From: Hymenobacter armeniacus
Lineage (GTDB): Bacteria > Bacteroidota > Bacteroidia > Cytophagales > Hymenobacteraceae
Assembly: GCF_014699055.1 (NCBI RefSeq)
Contig: NZ_JACXAC010000005.1
Location: 372,001 to 436,000 of the forward strand
DNA: 64,000 nucleotides
Direction: 5' to 3'
The notes under the pieces were generated by a model. It worked only from the letters and a program-made list of their open reading frames with translations, made no database searches and was not told the DNA's origin. This document shows, piece after piece, positions 34,593-43,510 of this stretch (its first letter is position 1; each line of letters starts with the position of its first letter). Made by a program: the position numbers and the translations under genes.

Positions 34593-34668
34593 TTGGCCTT
34601 AGCTTCGCAATTTGCCTTCGTGCATACTCCTCCTCTTATTGTCCTAGCATTACCCTTTTTCTTCCTGT

Positions 34669-35499
34669 ATGGCCGAGAGTGCAGATAAGCCGGGCACAGG
34701 CCGGCATGCCAAGCGCATCAGTAGCATCCTGGTTACCCAGCCCAAGCCCGCCAACGACGTTTCTCCCTACTTCGCCATTGCCGAGAAATACGGCATCAAG
34801 GTCGATTTCCGGGAGTTCATCGAAGTGCAGCCGGTGTCTTACAAGGACTTCCGACGCGAAAAAATCAACATCCTGGATTTTACAGCCGTGATTTTCACGA
34901 GCCGTAACGCCGTGGACCACTTTTTCCGCATTTGCCAGGAAGCCAAGCTGGAGATGCCCGCCGAAATGAAGTATTTCTGCATTTCGGAGCAGACCGCCAA
35001 CTACTTGCAGAAATACATTGTGCTGCGCAAGCGCAAGCTCTTCGTGGGCGAGCGCACGGCCGCCGACTTGTTCGATGTAATTAAAAAGCACAAGGGGGAG
35101 AAGTTCTTATACCCCTGCTCGGACATCCGCAAGGACGACCTGCCCGTGTTCATGCGGGCCAACAACCTGAAGTTCTCGGAAGCCGTCATTTACCGGACCG
35201 TGGCCAGCGACTTATCTGACCTGGCCGAGGTGAAGTACGACTGCATCGCCTTTTTCAGCCCGTCCGGCATCAGTTCGCTTTTCATCAATTTCCCTGATTT
35301 TGTGCAGGACGGCACCCGCATTGCTGCGTTTGGCCCCACCACGGCCAAAGCCGTCCTCGACGCCGGCCTCATTCTCGACATCGAGGCGCCCCACCCCAAT
35401 GCCCCATCCATGACCGGGGCCATCGAGGCCTACATCCGGCGCCATGCGCAGCCCGATGTGGGCAAGCCCAATTCCAAAAACGCTAAACCCAACGCCTGA
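34669..35499 (+). CDS. hemD: uroporphyrinogen-III synthase family protein
   Basis: A 276-residue HemD-fold protein: two alternating domains with SSILVTQPKPANDVSPYF, FREFIEVQPVSYKDF, FTSRNAVDHFF, YLYPCSDIRKDDLP (here FLYPCSDIRKDDLP), VIYRTVASDLSDL, AFFSPSGISSLF, RIAAFGPTTAKAV and the final APHPNAPSMTGAIEAYI. HemD closes the tetrapyrrole ring in haem synthesis. No other haem gene is present, and the gene sits directly before the gliding/T9SS genes, an arrangement recurrent in Bacteroidota. True HemD activity is therefore uncertain. Confidence 0.85.
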   Translation: MAESADKPGTGRHAKRISSILVTQPKPANDVSPYFAIAEKYGIKVDFREFIEVQPVSYKDFRREKINILDFTAVIFTSRNAVDHFFRICQEAKLEMPAEMKYFCISEQTANYLQKYIVLRKRKLFVGERTAADLFDVIKKHKGEKFLYPCSDIRKDDLPVFMRANNLKFSEAVIYRTVASDLSDLAEVKYDCIAFFSPSGISSLFINFPDFVQDGTRIAAFGPTTAKAVLDAGLILDIEAPHPNAPSMTGAIEAYIRRHAQPDVGKPNSKNAKPNA

Positions 35500-35515
35500 T
35501 TCAGGTAAATGGTTG

Positions 35516-35552
35516 AAAACCGGAGCAACCCACCTTTGCCCCGGTTTTTTTT
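35516..35552 (+). terminator. intrinsic terminator after hemD-like gene
   Basis: AAAACCGG (35516-35523) pairs with CCGGTTTT (35541-35548) and is followed by more T residues. The 17-base loop is long, so strength is uncertain. Confidence 0.6.
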
Positions 35553-35582
35553 GTCCAAGTTTTTTGGCCGCGCTTTTTCCCT

Positions 35583-35590
35583 TACATTTG
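35583..35590 (+). promoter_or_regulatory. -7 box of the porP/sprF promoter
   Basis: TACATTTG fits TAnnTTTG, with TTTG at 35563-35566 as a possible -33 element (16-base spacer). It lies 75 bases before the start codon. Confidence 0.5.
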
Positions 35591-35664
35591 GAAGCGAGTC
35601 TTTCGCTCGTAACCACCCAACTTCCACCTCCCTCTTCTTTCACACCCCCGTTACCACCTGTCCT

Positions 35665-36660
35665 ATGAAAGGAACGTTACTCGCGACCCTCTTTTTCGCG
35701 GCCGCAGCTGGCTCGGCGTATGCTCAGCAGCAGCCTCAGTTCACCCACTATGCTTTCAACGGCATGGCCCTGAACCCGGCCTACGCCGGCATCAAGGGTT
35801 ACGGGGAATTCAACCTGATTGGACGTTATCAGTACTTCAACTACGGCACTTACGGCGACGCCAACGGCTCGCCCCGCACGGGTCTCTTCTCGGCTTCCAT
35901 GCCCGTTCTCGCCACCGGTGGGGGCGTGGGCGCCGTGGTGTACTACGACCAAGTGGGCCAGTCGAAAATGACCAACGCCGCACTGTCGTACTCACAGCAC
36001 ATTAAGCTGGGCGAAGGCAAGCTGGGCATCGGCATCCAGGGCATTTATACTTACCTGAGCAAAGGCACCTACATCGCCATCGACGAAAATGACGTGAACG
36101 TGCCCAGCGGTGCTTCCGACAACAAGTTCGACGCCGGCGTAGGCCTGTGGTACGAGTCGCCGAAGTTCTACGCGGGCTTGAGCATGAACAACCTGCTCCG
36201 CTCGCAATACACCTTCAAAAGCGCCGGCAACGTTGGCACGCCCAACAAGTACATCGCCGAGAATCACGCCTACTTTACGGCGGGCTACAATATCGACGCC
36301 TCGTCTTCCGTTGTAGTGACGCCGACGGTATTGGTGAAGTCCGTACTGCCGGGCGATTTTTCCAGCAGCAGCAAATTTAGCAACTCCAAGAACTACTCCT
36401 TTGAAGGTGGTGTTCGGGCCACTATCGACGACAAATATTGGATTGGTGCCAACTATCGCACCGAAGAATCCGTTTCCGGCCTGCTCGGCATCAGCTTTGC
36501 CAAAGACAACGCTGTACGCTTAGGTTACGCTTTCGATTTTATTGCCTTCAACCAGGATGCCCGCGCGTTCAGCTCGCACGAAATTATGCTCTCCTACCGC
36601 TTGCCTAAGGCCATGGTGAATACCCGTCCGGCCATTCGCACGCCCCGTTACAGCTTCTAA
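35665..36660 (+). CDS. PorP/SprF family type IX secretion outer-membrane protein
   Basis: A 331-residue protein with a signal peptide (MKGTLLATLFFAAAAGSAYA then Q) and the PorP/SprF opening QPQFTHYAFNGMALNPAYAG, followed by a transmembrane beta-barrel with alternating aromatic strands. I chose ATG 35665 as it begins the signal peptide. PorP/SprF proteins work with the GldK/GldN ring and with surface-anchored adhesins in type IX secretion. The gene is directly upstream of gldKLMN, and a hairpin at 36696-36717 with its own downstream promoter separates them. Confidence 0.93.
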   Translation: MKGTLLATLFFAAAAGSAYAQQQPQFTHYAFNGMALNPAYAGIKGYGEFNLIGRYQYFNYGTYGDANGSPRTGLFSASMPVLATGGGVGAVVYYDQVGQSKMTNAALSYSQHIKLGEGKLGIGIQGIYTYLSKGTYIAIDENDVNVPSGASDNKFDAGVGLWYESPKFYAGLSMNNLLRSQYTFKSAGNVGTPNKYIAENHAYFTAGYNIDASSSVVVTPTVLVKSVLPGDFSSSSKFSNSKNYSFEGGVRATIDDKYWIGANYRTEESVSGLLGISFAKDNAVRLGYAFDFIAFNQDARAFSSHEIMLSYRLPKAMVNTRPAIRTPRYSF

Positions 36661-36695
36661 TTTTCCTATTTCTCGTTCGGCTCTCAGAATGAGCA

Positions 36696-36717
36696 TTATC
36701 CTATTCGGTTAGGATAA
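36696..36717 (+). terminator. hairpin after porP/sprF
   Basis: TTATCCTA pairs with TAGGATAA across a 6-base loop and is followed by ATTTT. A weak terminator or an mRNA 3'-end stabiliser. Confidence 0.45.
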
Positions 36718-36818
36718 ATTTTAGGCGGCCTCGCAAAATATAAAACGGATTAACCGAGTTATTTGCGCTATTCAGCGTGTTTGCCCCGAATTTGGTCGTG
36801 TGCAGCAAAACTTAGGTA

Positions 36819-36849
36819 TTGCACAGTTTCCTAATTCAGTGTAGATTTG
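36819..36849 (+). promoter_or_regulatory. promoter of the gldKLMN operon
   Basis: TTG (36819-36821), a 20-base spacer, then TAGATTTG (36842-36849), close to the Bacteroidota -33/-7 pattern. It lies 60 bases before gldK in an unusually A/T-rich 248-base gap. Confidence 0.6.
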
Positions 36850-36908
36850 CCAGCCCATCTAAATGTACTTTAGCGGTATCGGTATCTAAAAACAGAATTT
36901 TAACACAC

Positions 36909-37925
36909 ATGAACAAGCTTCTAGCATTATCCCTTTTCGCTATCTCCGGGACGTTATTAGGTGGGTGTTTTGGAAAAGGACCCACGGGTGACCTGGTTGG
37001 TTCTGAAGACCGCCCCTTCTTTATTCCCCAGGAAGTGCCTTATGGCATGGTACCCTGCCCCGGTGGCACGTTCCACATGGGCCAAACCGACCAAGACATT
37101 TCGGCCTCCATGGTAAACATGAACAAGCAGGTGACCATCGCCGGCTTCTACATGGACGAAACGGAGATTACCAACAACGAGTACCGCCAATTCGTGGACG
37201 CCATCAAGCAGGATTCGCTCGACGTTCTGGGCGAGGAGTACGTGATGACGGAACTCTACCCCGATACCACGGTGTGGGTGCGCGACTTCACCTACCACAT
37301 GGGCGACCCGCTGCTCGAGTACTACTACACGCACCCCGCTTTCGATGACTACCCGGTGGTGGGCGTCGACTGGTTTGCCGCCAAATACTTCTGCAACTGG
37401 CGCACCAAGTTCCGCAACGCCGCGCGTGAGGAATCGGGCTATGCCAACGACCCCAACTTCCGCCTGCCCTCCGAGGCCGAGTGGGAGTACGCCGCCCGCG
37501 GCGGCCGCGACCTGGCTACTTACCCCTGGGGTGGCCCGTACCTGCGCAACACCAAAGGCTGCATGCTGGCCAACTTTAAGCCCGGCCGCGGCGATTACGC
37601 TTCGGATGGCTTTGCTTACACTTCTGAAGTGGGCTCTTTCTTCCCCAACGACTTCGGCCTGTACGACATGGCCGGCAACGTGTCGGAATGGTGCGACGAC
37701 GCCTACATGGAAGCCTCGGTGCCGGTGGTATGGGACTTGAACCCCACCAACCCGGACGACAACGAACCGCGCAAGGTGGTGCGGGGAGGTTCCTGGAAAG
37801 ACATTGCTTATTTCCTCGAAACGGGCACTCGCAACTTTGAATACCAAGATTCGGCACGCTCCTATATCGGCTTCCGCTGCTCGATGATTCAAATTGGCAT
37901 GGGTACCAACAGTTCCCTCAACTAA
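36909..37925 (+). CDS. gldK: type IX secretion/gliding lipoprotein GldK
   Basis: A 338-residue lipoprotein with lipobox LLGGC (Cys20) and a formylglycine-generating-enzyme/sulfatase-modifying-factor fold (MVPCPGGTFHMG, FYMDETEITNNEYRQFV, PVVGVDWFAAKYFCNW, RLPSEAEWEYAARGG, YDMAGNVSEWCDD, VVRGGSWKD). GldK (PorK) forms the periplasmic ring with GldN under the outer membrane. The start ATG 36909 gives the signal peptide. It is the first gene of gldK-L-M-N. Confidence 0.95.
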   Translation: MNKLLALSLFAISGTLLGGCFGKGPTGDLVGSEDRPFFIPQEVPYGMVPCPGGTFHMGQTDQDISASMVNMNKQVTIAGFYMDETEITNNEYRQFVDAIKQDSLDVLGEEYVMTELYPDTTVWVRDFTYHMGDPLLEYYYTHPAFDDYPVVGVDWFAAKYFCNWRTKFRNAAREESGYANDPNFRLPSEAEWEYAARGGRDLATYPWGGPYLRNTKGCMLANFKPGRGDYASDGFAYTSEVGSFFPNDFGLYDMAGNVSEWCDDAYMEASVPVVWDLNPTNPDDNEPRKVVRGGSWKDIAYFLETGTRNFEYQDSARSYIGFRCSMIQIGMGTNSSLN

Positions 37926-37996
37926 TCAGCAAGTCTTATCATAACCACCCTCCCCTTCTAACACCTTCTTCAACCCCTTTCAACAGTTAAATTCTC

Positions 37997-38806
37997 ATGG
38001 CAGCTAAAGGAAGTTTTCTCTATGATACGCTGATGCCCAAGATTTATGGCATCGGTGCAGCCGTTGTTATCGTCGGTGCATTGTTTAAAATTGAGCACTG
38101 GGCCGGTGCTGATACTATGCTCATCGTAGGTCTGGGCACTGAGGCCGTTATCTTTTTCCTCAGCGCATTCCAGCCGCAAGCCAAAGAGCACGACTGGTCG
38201 CTGGTGTACCCCGAGCTGAGCGAAGGCTATGACCCCTCGACCGGTAGCAACAGCCTCTCGACGGAGAGCTCGGCCAAGGGCTTGACGATGAAGCTCGACG
38301 ACATGCTGAAGAACGCCAACGTAACTCCCGAAGCCATTTCGAGCCTCGGTCAGGGCCTGAACCGGCTGAGCACCACCACCTCGCAGCTGTCGCAGCTGGG
38401 CGAAGCCACCAACGTGACCGACGAGTACACCAAAAAAGTACGCTCGGCTGCTGATTCGCTCGAAAAAATCAACGTGGCTTACTCCAACACCGTGGACGCC
38501 ATTTCGGCCATGTCGAACGCCACCTCGGATGCCAAGGAGTACCACATGCAGGTGCAGAACGTGACCAAAAACCTGGGTGCGCTGAATGCTGTGTACGAAA
38601 TGGAACTGCAGGATGCCAACACGCACCTCAAGTCCATGAACCAATTCTATGGCACGCTCAGCAAGGCCATGGACAACATGACTCAAGCCGGCAAAGACAC
38701 CGAGCAGTTCCAGAAGCAGGTGGCCGACCTCACGGGCAACCTCACTTCGCTGAATCGTGTGTACGGCAACATGCTGAACGCCATGCGGGCCGGCGCCCAA
38801 GCCTAA
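37997..38806 (+). CDS. gldL: type IX secretion motor protein GldL
   Basis: A 269-residue protein with two closely spaced N-terminal helices (about 15-33 and 40-58) and a long cytoplasmic coiled-coil region. Glu49 in the second helix (GLGTEAVIFF) lies at the position I know to be needed for proton-driven rotation in Flavobacterium GldL, and Lys31/His34 are also in or near the helices. GldL and GldM form the inner-membrane motor that powers type IX secretion and gliding. Spacing to gldM is 44 bases. Confidence 0.95.
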   Translation: MAAKGSFLYDTLMPKIYGIGAAVVIVGALFKIEHWAGADTMLIVGLGTEAVIFFLSAFQPQAKEHDWSLVYPELSEGYDPSTGSNSLSTESSAKGLTMKLDDMLKNANVTPEAISSLGQGLNRLSTTTSQLSQLGEATNVTDEYTKKVRSAADSLEKINVAYSNTVDAISAMSNATSDAKEYHMQVQNVTKNLGALNAVYEMELQDANTHLKSMNQFYGTLSKAMDNMTQAGKDTEQFQKQVADLTGNLTSLNRVYGNMLNAMRAGAQA

Positions 38807-38850
38807 GCGCTTTTTATCATCCTCTCCACAAATTTTAGCGGAACCAGATA

Positions 38851-40437
38851 ATGGCAGGCGGAAAAGAAACACCGCGGCAGAAGATGATTGGCATGATGTA
38901 CCTCGTGCTAACCGCTCTTCTGGCGCTCCAAGTGAACTCAGCAATTCTGCTGAAGTTCAAATTCATCGATGATAGCCTCTTGGGCGTCAACGATAAGACC
39001 TCGGTTGGCGCCGACGGTACCGTGAAAGGTATCCAAGCCGCTGTTCAGAAAAACAACAACCAGCCCCGTGACCTCGCGGTGTTGAAGCAAAGCGAGGAAA
39101 TTCGGGCCAAAACCAAGGAATTGGTTTCTTACCTGCGCGACGTGCGGCAGAAGCTGCTTGCTGCTACCGAAAACAAGGAAGGTCAGGAAATGACCAACCT
39201 GAGCGGTGAAGACAAAGTGGCCATCACCATGCTCGGCGGTCAAAAGCACAACGGCATCGCCTACACGGGCCTGAAGCCGAAGCTGAACGAATACTCGGAG
39301 TTCATCAAGCAGTATGTGCCCACGGCTACGCCGCTGGCCATCGACGCCAAAGACGACCCCCGCGTGACGGAGAAGGCGCAGAAGAACAAAAACTTCGCGG
39401 AGCTCAACTTCGAAAATACCCCGGTGGTAGCCGCTCTGGCCACCATCTCGCAGAAAGAGACCGAAGTGCTGAAATACGAAGCTGACGCTTTGTCGGCCCT
39501 GGCCCAGAAAGTAGGTGCCAAGACGATTGTGTTTGACAAGATTGGTGCTTTCGCCAGCGCTGAGTCCAACACCGTAGCCGCCGGCACCAAGTACAAAGCT
39601 GAACTGTTCCTGACGGCTTCGGCCTCGACCATCAGCCCCCGCATGACCCTGAACGGCAGCCCGCTGTCGGTAGGCCCGGATGGCAAAGGCAAGGTGGAGT
39701 TCACGGCTCGCCCCGGCGCATTCGATGCTTCGGGCAACGCCAAAGCTTCGTGGACGGGCACCATCCGTTTCAACCAGAATGGCCGCGATACCACCTTTAC
39801 GGTGAAAGTGCCCTACACCATCACCAAGCCGGTGATGCAGATTCAGTCGGCTTCGGTACAGGCCCTGTACTTCAAGTGCGGCAACAAGCTGAACGTGTCG
39901 GTGCCCGCGCTGGGCGCCCAGTACAAGCCTAGTTTCTCGGCTTCGGGCGCTGCGGCTATCCCCGGTTCGAAGACCGGCGACGTGACGCTGATTCCGAATT
40001 CGAAGGAAGTGACCCTGAACGTAAGCAGCGGTGGCAACGCCATTGGTTCGCAGACTTTCCAGGTTCGTCCTATTCCTAAGCCCACCATTCAGTGCTTCGT
40101 AGGCGGCCGTGAGGCCAACGAGAAGCAGGGTACCCCGGGTACTGCCGTGCGCTCGATGACGCTGAAGGCTGTGCCGGATGCCGGCTTTGCTACTTTCCTG
40201 CCCGATGATGCTCGTTTCCGCGTGACCCGCTACGAAGTGACCCTCGTGCGCGGCCGTCGCCCGGCGCTGGCTACCAAAACCGTAAACGGCCCTCAGGCGG
40301 ACCTCAGCGATGTGGTGAACGCCTACCGTGACGGCGACCGTCTCTATGTAGAAGTGAAGGAAGTGCAGCGCATGAACTTCCAAGGCAGCACCGAGCCGGT
40401 GAGCGTTTCCAAGCAGTTCAATATCCCCCTGCTGTAA
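38851..40437 (+). CDS. gldM: type IX secretion motor/shaft protein GldM
   Basis: A 528-residue GldM of normal size: short cytoplasmic N-terminus (MAGGKETPRQKMIGMMYLVL), one membrane helix (about 13-32) with the conserved LTALLALQVNSAIL, then the periplasmic domains D1-D4; the second half has Ig-like beta domains. GldM dimers span the periplasm and couple the GldL motor to the GldK/GldN ring. The gene lies in the expected order between gldL and gldN. Confidence 0.96.
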   Translation: MAGGKETPRQKMIGMMYLVLTALLALQVNSAILLKFKFIDDSLLGVNDKTSVGADGTVKGIQAAVQKNNNQPRDLAVLKQSEEIRAKTKELVSYLRDVRQKLLAATENKEGQEMTNLSGEDKVAITMLGGQKHNGIAYTGLKPKLNEYSEFIKQYVPTATPLAIDAKDDPRVTEKAQKNKNFAELNFENTPVVAALATISQKETEVLKYEADALSALAQKVGAKTIVFDKIGAFASAESNTVAAGTKYKAELFLTASASTISPRMTLNGSPLSVGPDGKGKVEFTARPGAFDASGNAKASWTGTIRFNQNGRDTTFTVKVPYTITKPVMQIQSASVQALYFKCGNKLNVSVPALGAQYKPSFSASGAAAIPGSKTGDVTLIPNSKEVTLNVSSGGNAIGSQTFQVRPIPKPTIQCFVGGREANEKQGTPGTAVRSMTLKAVPDAGFATFLPDDARFRVTRYEVTLVRGRRPALATKTVNGPQADLSDVVNAYRDGDRLYVEVKEVQRMNFQGSTEPVSVSKQFNIPLL

Positions 40438-40495
40438 TATTTGTGGCTTGTCCACGTTAGCGAACTATCCTACAATTAATTTGCTTTTGCCCGAT

Positions 40496-41479
40496 ATGAA
40501 ATCCATTCACACCCTGGCCGCCATTGCGGCGGGCTTGTCGCTGTCGCTGACGGCTTCGGCCCAGGAGCAAGCCACGACGGCGAGCAGCACGGGCTCGCAC
40601 CGCCCCATTCCGCCTTCTGACCAGATGTTCCGCAAGAGCATTTGGCGGCAAGTGGACCTGCGCGAGAAGCAGAACAAGCCCATGTTCTCCGAGGGCAAGG
40701 AAATCAGCCGCATTATTCTTGATGCGGTGAAGCGTGGCGAATTGACAGCTTATAAGAACGATTCGCTGACCTCTACCTACACTTCGCAGGAAGTGCAAGG
40801 CAATGCCTCCTACGTGGACGAGGCCGTGAAGCTGAGCGACGAGGAAAAGGCCGCTGGTTTCAGCGAGAAAGACCTCAACGGTGGTGGTGATGACGGCTGG
40901 GGTACCCCGGCGCCGAAGAAAAGCGGTGGCGCTACCGCCACCACCAAGCGCCAGCCCAAGCTGGGTGCCAACGGCAAGCCGCTGAAGGACAAGAAAGGTA
41001 AAATCATCTACGAAACCGTAGCTGTAGCTCCGCCGCCGCCCCCCGCGCCGTTGGGCAACGAGTACCGTCCCAAAGACTTGTATGAGATGGAAGTGAAAGA
41101 GGATATGATTTTCGACAAGAAACGGTCGAGAATGTATCACGACATCAAGTCCATCACGCTGCTGGTTCCCTCCACGCTGCCGACGAACGTGTCGGGCATT
41201 GAAAAGCCGATTGGCACGTTCAAATACAGCGACTTGGTGAAGGTGTTCCGCGCTAATCCGCAAAACGCCATCTGGTTCAACGCCGAGAACGACGCTCAGC
41301 ACAAGAACCTGGCCGATGCTTTCGAGTTGTGGCTGTTCAACTCCTACATCACCAAAGTGTCGAACGCCGGCGATAGCCGCCTCGACGACATCTACGGTGG
41401 TGCTCAGCAAGGCATCCTGGCTGCTCAGCAGACGGCTGCCGACCTGGTGGAATACGAATACAACCTGTGGAGCTTCTAA
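40496..41479 (+). CDS. gldN: type IX secretion/gliding protein GldN
   Basis: A 327-residue periplasmic protein. ATG 40496 gives a signal peptide (MKSIHTLAAIAAGLSLSLTA then SAQ). Conserved parts are FRKSIWRQVDLREKQNKPMFS, EMEVKEDMIFDKKRSRM, HDIKSITLLVP, IGTFKYSDLVKVF and LADAFELWLFNSYITKVSN; a Pro-rich stretch (APPPPPAP) sits mid-protein. GldN (PorN) pairs with GldK in the periplasmic ring. It ends the operon, followed by a terminator shared with uvrC. Confidence 0.95.
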   Translation: MKSIHTLAAIAAGLSLSLTASAQEQATTASSTGSHRPIPPSDQMFRKSIWRQVDLREKQNKPMFSEGKEISRIILDAVKRGELTAYKNDSLTSTYTSQEVQGNASYVDEAVKLSDEEKAAGFSEKDLNGGGDDGWGTPAPKKSGGATATTKRQPKLGANGKPLKDKKGKIIYETVAVAPPPPPAPLGNEYRPKDLYEMEVKEDMIFDKKRSRMYHDIKSITLLVPSTLPTNVSGIEKPIGTFKYSDLVKVFRANPQNAIWFNAENDAQHKNLADAFELWLFNSYITKVSNAGDSRLDDIYGGAQQGILAAQQTAADLVEYEYNLWSF

Positions 41480-41498
41480 CGCTTGCAGTGTAGAAACG

Positions 41499-41533
41499 AA
41501 AAAGGCCCTCTCAGCAATGCGAGGGCCTTTTTC
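41499..41533. terminator. bidirectional terminator between gldN and uvrC
   Basis: A 12-bp stem (41499-41510 with 41521-41532) has A residues on its 5' side and T residues on its 3' side, so it can end both convergent transcripts. Confidence 0.9.
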
Positions 41534-41550
41534 GTGTTACGTTAGGCGCA

Positions 41551-43386
41551 TCAGCTTGGGAGCTGGCGGGCGGGCATAGGGTGGGAGGGAGCTTCGTTTG
41601 CCGCGAAGTAGTTCTGAAGCACTTTGGCTTTGGCCTTGCCGACTTCGGCGATGAGTTCGGCTTCAGAGAGCTCCCGGATTTTTTTGACGGACTTGAATTT
41701 GTTGAGCAGCTTGTCGGCGGTGACGGGGCCGAGACCTTTCACGTCGGTGAGCTCCGTTTTGAGCGTGGCAGCGTCGCGGCGCGAGCGATGGAAGGTGATG
41801 CCGAAACGGTGAACTTCGTCGCGCATGCGCTGAAAAAGGCGCAAGGATTCGCTCTTTTTGTCGATGTACAGCGGCAGCGGGTCGTTGGGCACGTAGATTT
41901 CCTCCAAGCGCTTGGCAATGCCGATGACGGGAATCTGACCCCAGAGGTTGAGGTCTTTCAGGGCTTTCACGGCCATACTGAGCTGGCCCTTGCCTCCATC
42001 TACGATGACCAACTGCGGGAGGCTGGCGCCTTCATCCACGAGGCGACGGTAGCGGCGAGTCACGACTTCGTACATGGAGTCGAAGTCGTTGGGGCCGACA
42101 ACGGTTTTGATGTGGTAGTGGCGGTAATCCTTTTTGCTGGGTTTGGCGTTGCGGAAGCAGACCATGGCCGCCACGGGATTGTCGCCCTGAAAGTTGGAGT
42201 TGTCAAAGCACTCGATATGCTTGGGCAATTCGGTGAGGCGCAGGTCCTTCTTAATGGTTTCCATGATGCGCACCTCGTTTACGTCCTTGCTGCGCTCGTT
42301 CATGCTTTCCTTCTCCTTGCGGGCATAAAGCACGTTTTTGATGGCTAAGTCGAGCAGCTTGCGTTTGTCGCCGATTTGCGGCACCGCGAGCGTAACGCCG
42401 GGCAGGGGCAACTCGACGGCTACGTTGGTCAGGATTTCCTTCGATTCGCTTTCGAACTCCTGGCGCATCTGCATGATGAGGGGCGCGAGAATTTCGGCGT
42501 CCTCTTCGTCCAGCTTTTTGGTGACTTCGAGCGACTGCGTAAGGATGATGCTGCCATTCATCACCTTGAGGTAGGTGATGAAGCCCGACTTTTCGTTGCT
42601 GGCAATGGCGAAAACATCGATGTTGGTGAGCGAGGCGTTGACGATGGTTGATTTCACCTGGAAGGCCTCAATCTTGTCGAGTTTGACCTTGAACTGGTGC
42701 GCCAGTTCGTACTGCATTTCCTGGGCGGCGGCGGTCATTTTTTCCCGGAAATACTGCTTGGGAATGCGCAGGTCGCCGTTGAGGATGTTGCGGATTTGCT
42801 GAATGTAGCCGTTGTAGATTTCCTCGTCTTCGCGGGCCACGCAGGGGGCGTTGCAGTTGCCGAGCTGCAGCTCCAAGCAGGGCCGGAACTTGCCGGCTTC
42901 GACGTTTTGCGGGCTCAGGTTGAAGTTGCAGGTGCGCAGCGGGTACAAGGCCCGAATGAGCTCGAGCAGCACGTTGAGGGCCGTCCCGTTGGCGTAGGGG
43001 CCATAGTAGCGCGAGCCGTCGTTAATCTTGTTGCGGGTGGGGATGAGGCGCGGGAACCGCTCATTCGTCAGGCAGAGGTAGGGGTACGTCTTGCCGTCCT
43101 TCAGCAGGATGTTGTACTTGGGCTGGTGCTGCTTGATGAGGTTGTTTTCGAGCAGAAAGGCATCGGATTCCGAATCCACGATGGTGAATTCAAGGCGCTT
43201 GATGTTGCGGACCAGCTGCTGGGTTTTCTTGTTGTGGTCGTTTTTGGTGAAGTAGCTGCTCACGCGCTTGCGCAGGTCGATGGCTTTGCCCACGTAGATG
43301 ATGCCCTCGTCGTCGAAGTACTTGTACACGCCGGGGCGGTGCGGGAGGCCGTTGATTTGGGCTTGCAGTTCAGGATTGGCGGCCAT
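41551..43386 (-). CDS. uvrC: excinuclease ABC subunit C
   Basis: A 611-residue UvrC with an N-terminal GIY-YIG nuclease domain (GVYKYFDDEGIIYVGKAIDLRKRVSSYF split over residues 18-45), a Cys-bearing and UVR region (about 150-240), the C-terminal RNase H-like nuclease (ECFDNSNFQGDNPVAAMV ... VVDG reads IVDGGKGQLS), and two helix-hairpin-helix motifs at the end (DVKGLGPVTADKLLNKF). UvrC makes both incisions in nucleotide excision repair. Length and motifs are normal. Confidence 0.96.
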   Translation of the reverse strand: MAANPELQAQINGLPHRPGVYKYFDDEGIIYVGKAIDLRKRVSSYFTKNDHNKKTQQLVRNIKRLEFTIVDSESDAFLLENNLIKQHQPKYNILLKDGKTYPYLCLTNERFPRLIPTRNKINDGSRYYGPYANGTALNVLLELIRALYPLRTCNFNLSPQNVEAGKFRPCLELQLGNCNAPCVAREDEEIYNGYIQQIRNILNGDLRIPKQYFREKMTAAAQEMQYELAHQFKVKLDKIEAFQVKSTIVNASLTNIDVFAIASNEKSGFITYLKVMNGSIILTQSLEVTKKLDEEDAEILAPLIMQMRQEFESESKEILTNVAVELPLPGVTLAVPQIGDKRKLLDLAIKNVLYARKEKESMNERSKDVNEVRIMETIKKDLRLTELPKHIECFDNSNFQGDNPVAAMVCFRNAKPSKKDYRHYHIKTVVGPNDFDSMYEVVTRRYRRLVDEGASLPQLVIVDGGKGQLSMAVKALKDLNLWGQIPVIGIAKRLEEIYVPNDPLPLYIDKKSESLRLFQRMRDEVHRFGITFHRSRRDAATLKTELTDVKGLGPVTADKLLNKFKSVKKIRELSEAELIAEVGKAKAKVLQNYFAANEAPSHPMPARQLPS

Positions 43387-43455
43387 GGCGGGTAGTTAGG
43401 CAGATAAGGCGAAATCGACGGAAACCGCGTCGTGTAATTCGCATCAAGGATAACG

Positions 43456-43485
43456 AAAAGTGGCCGACGAAAGGTCGCCGGCCAC
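43456..43485 (-). terminator. candidate terminator after the penicillin-binding protein gene
   Basis: GTGGCCG (43460-43466) pairs with CGGCCAC (43479-43485); read on the minus strand the stem is followed by a short T run. Confidence 0.45.
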
Positions 43486-43510
43486 CAAGGAAAATGAGGA
43501 TTTCAGGCAA

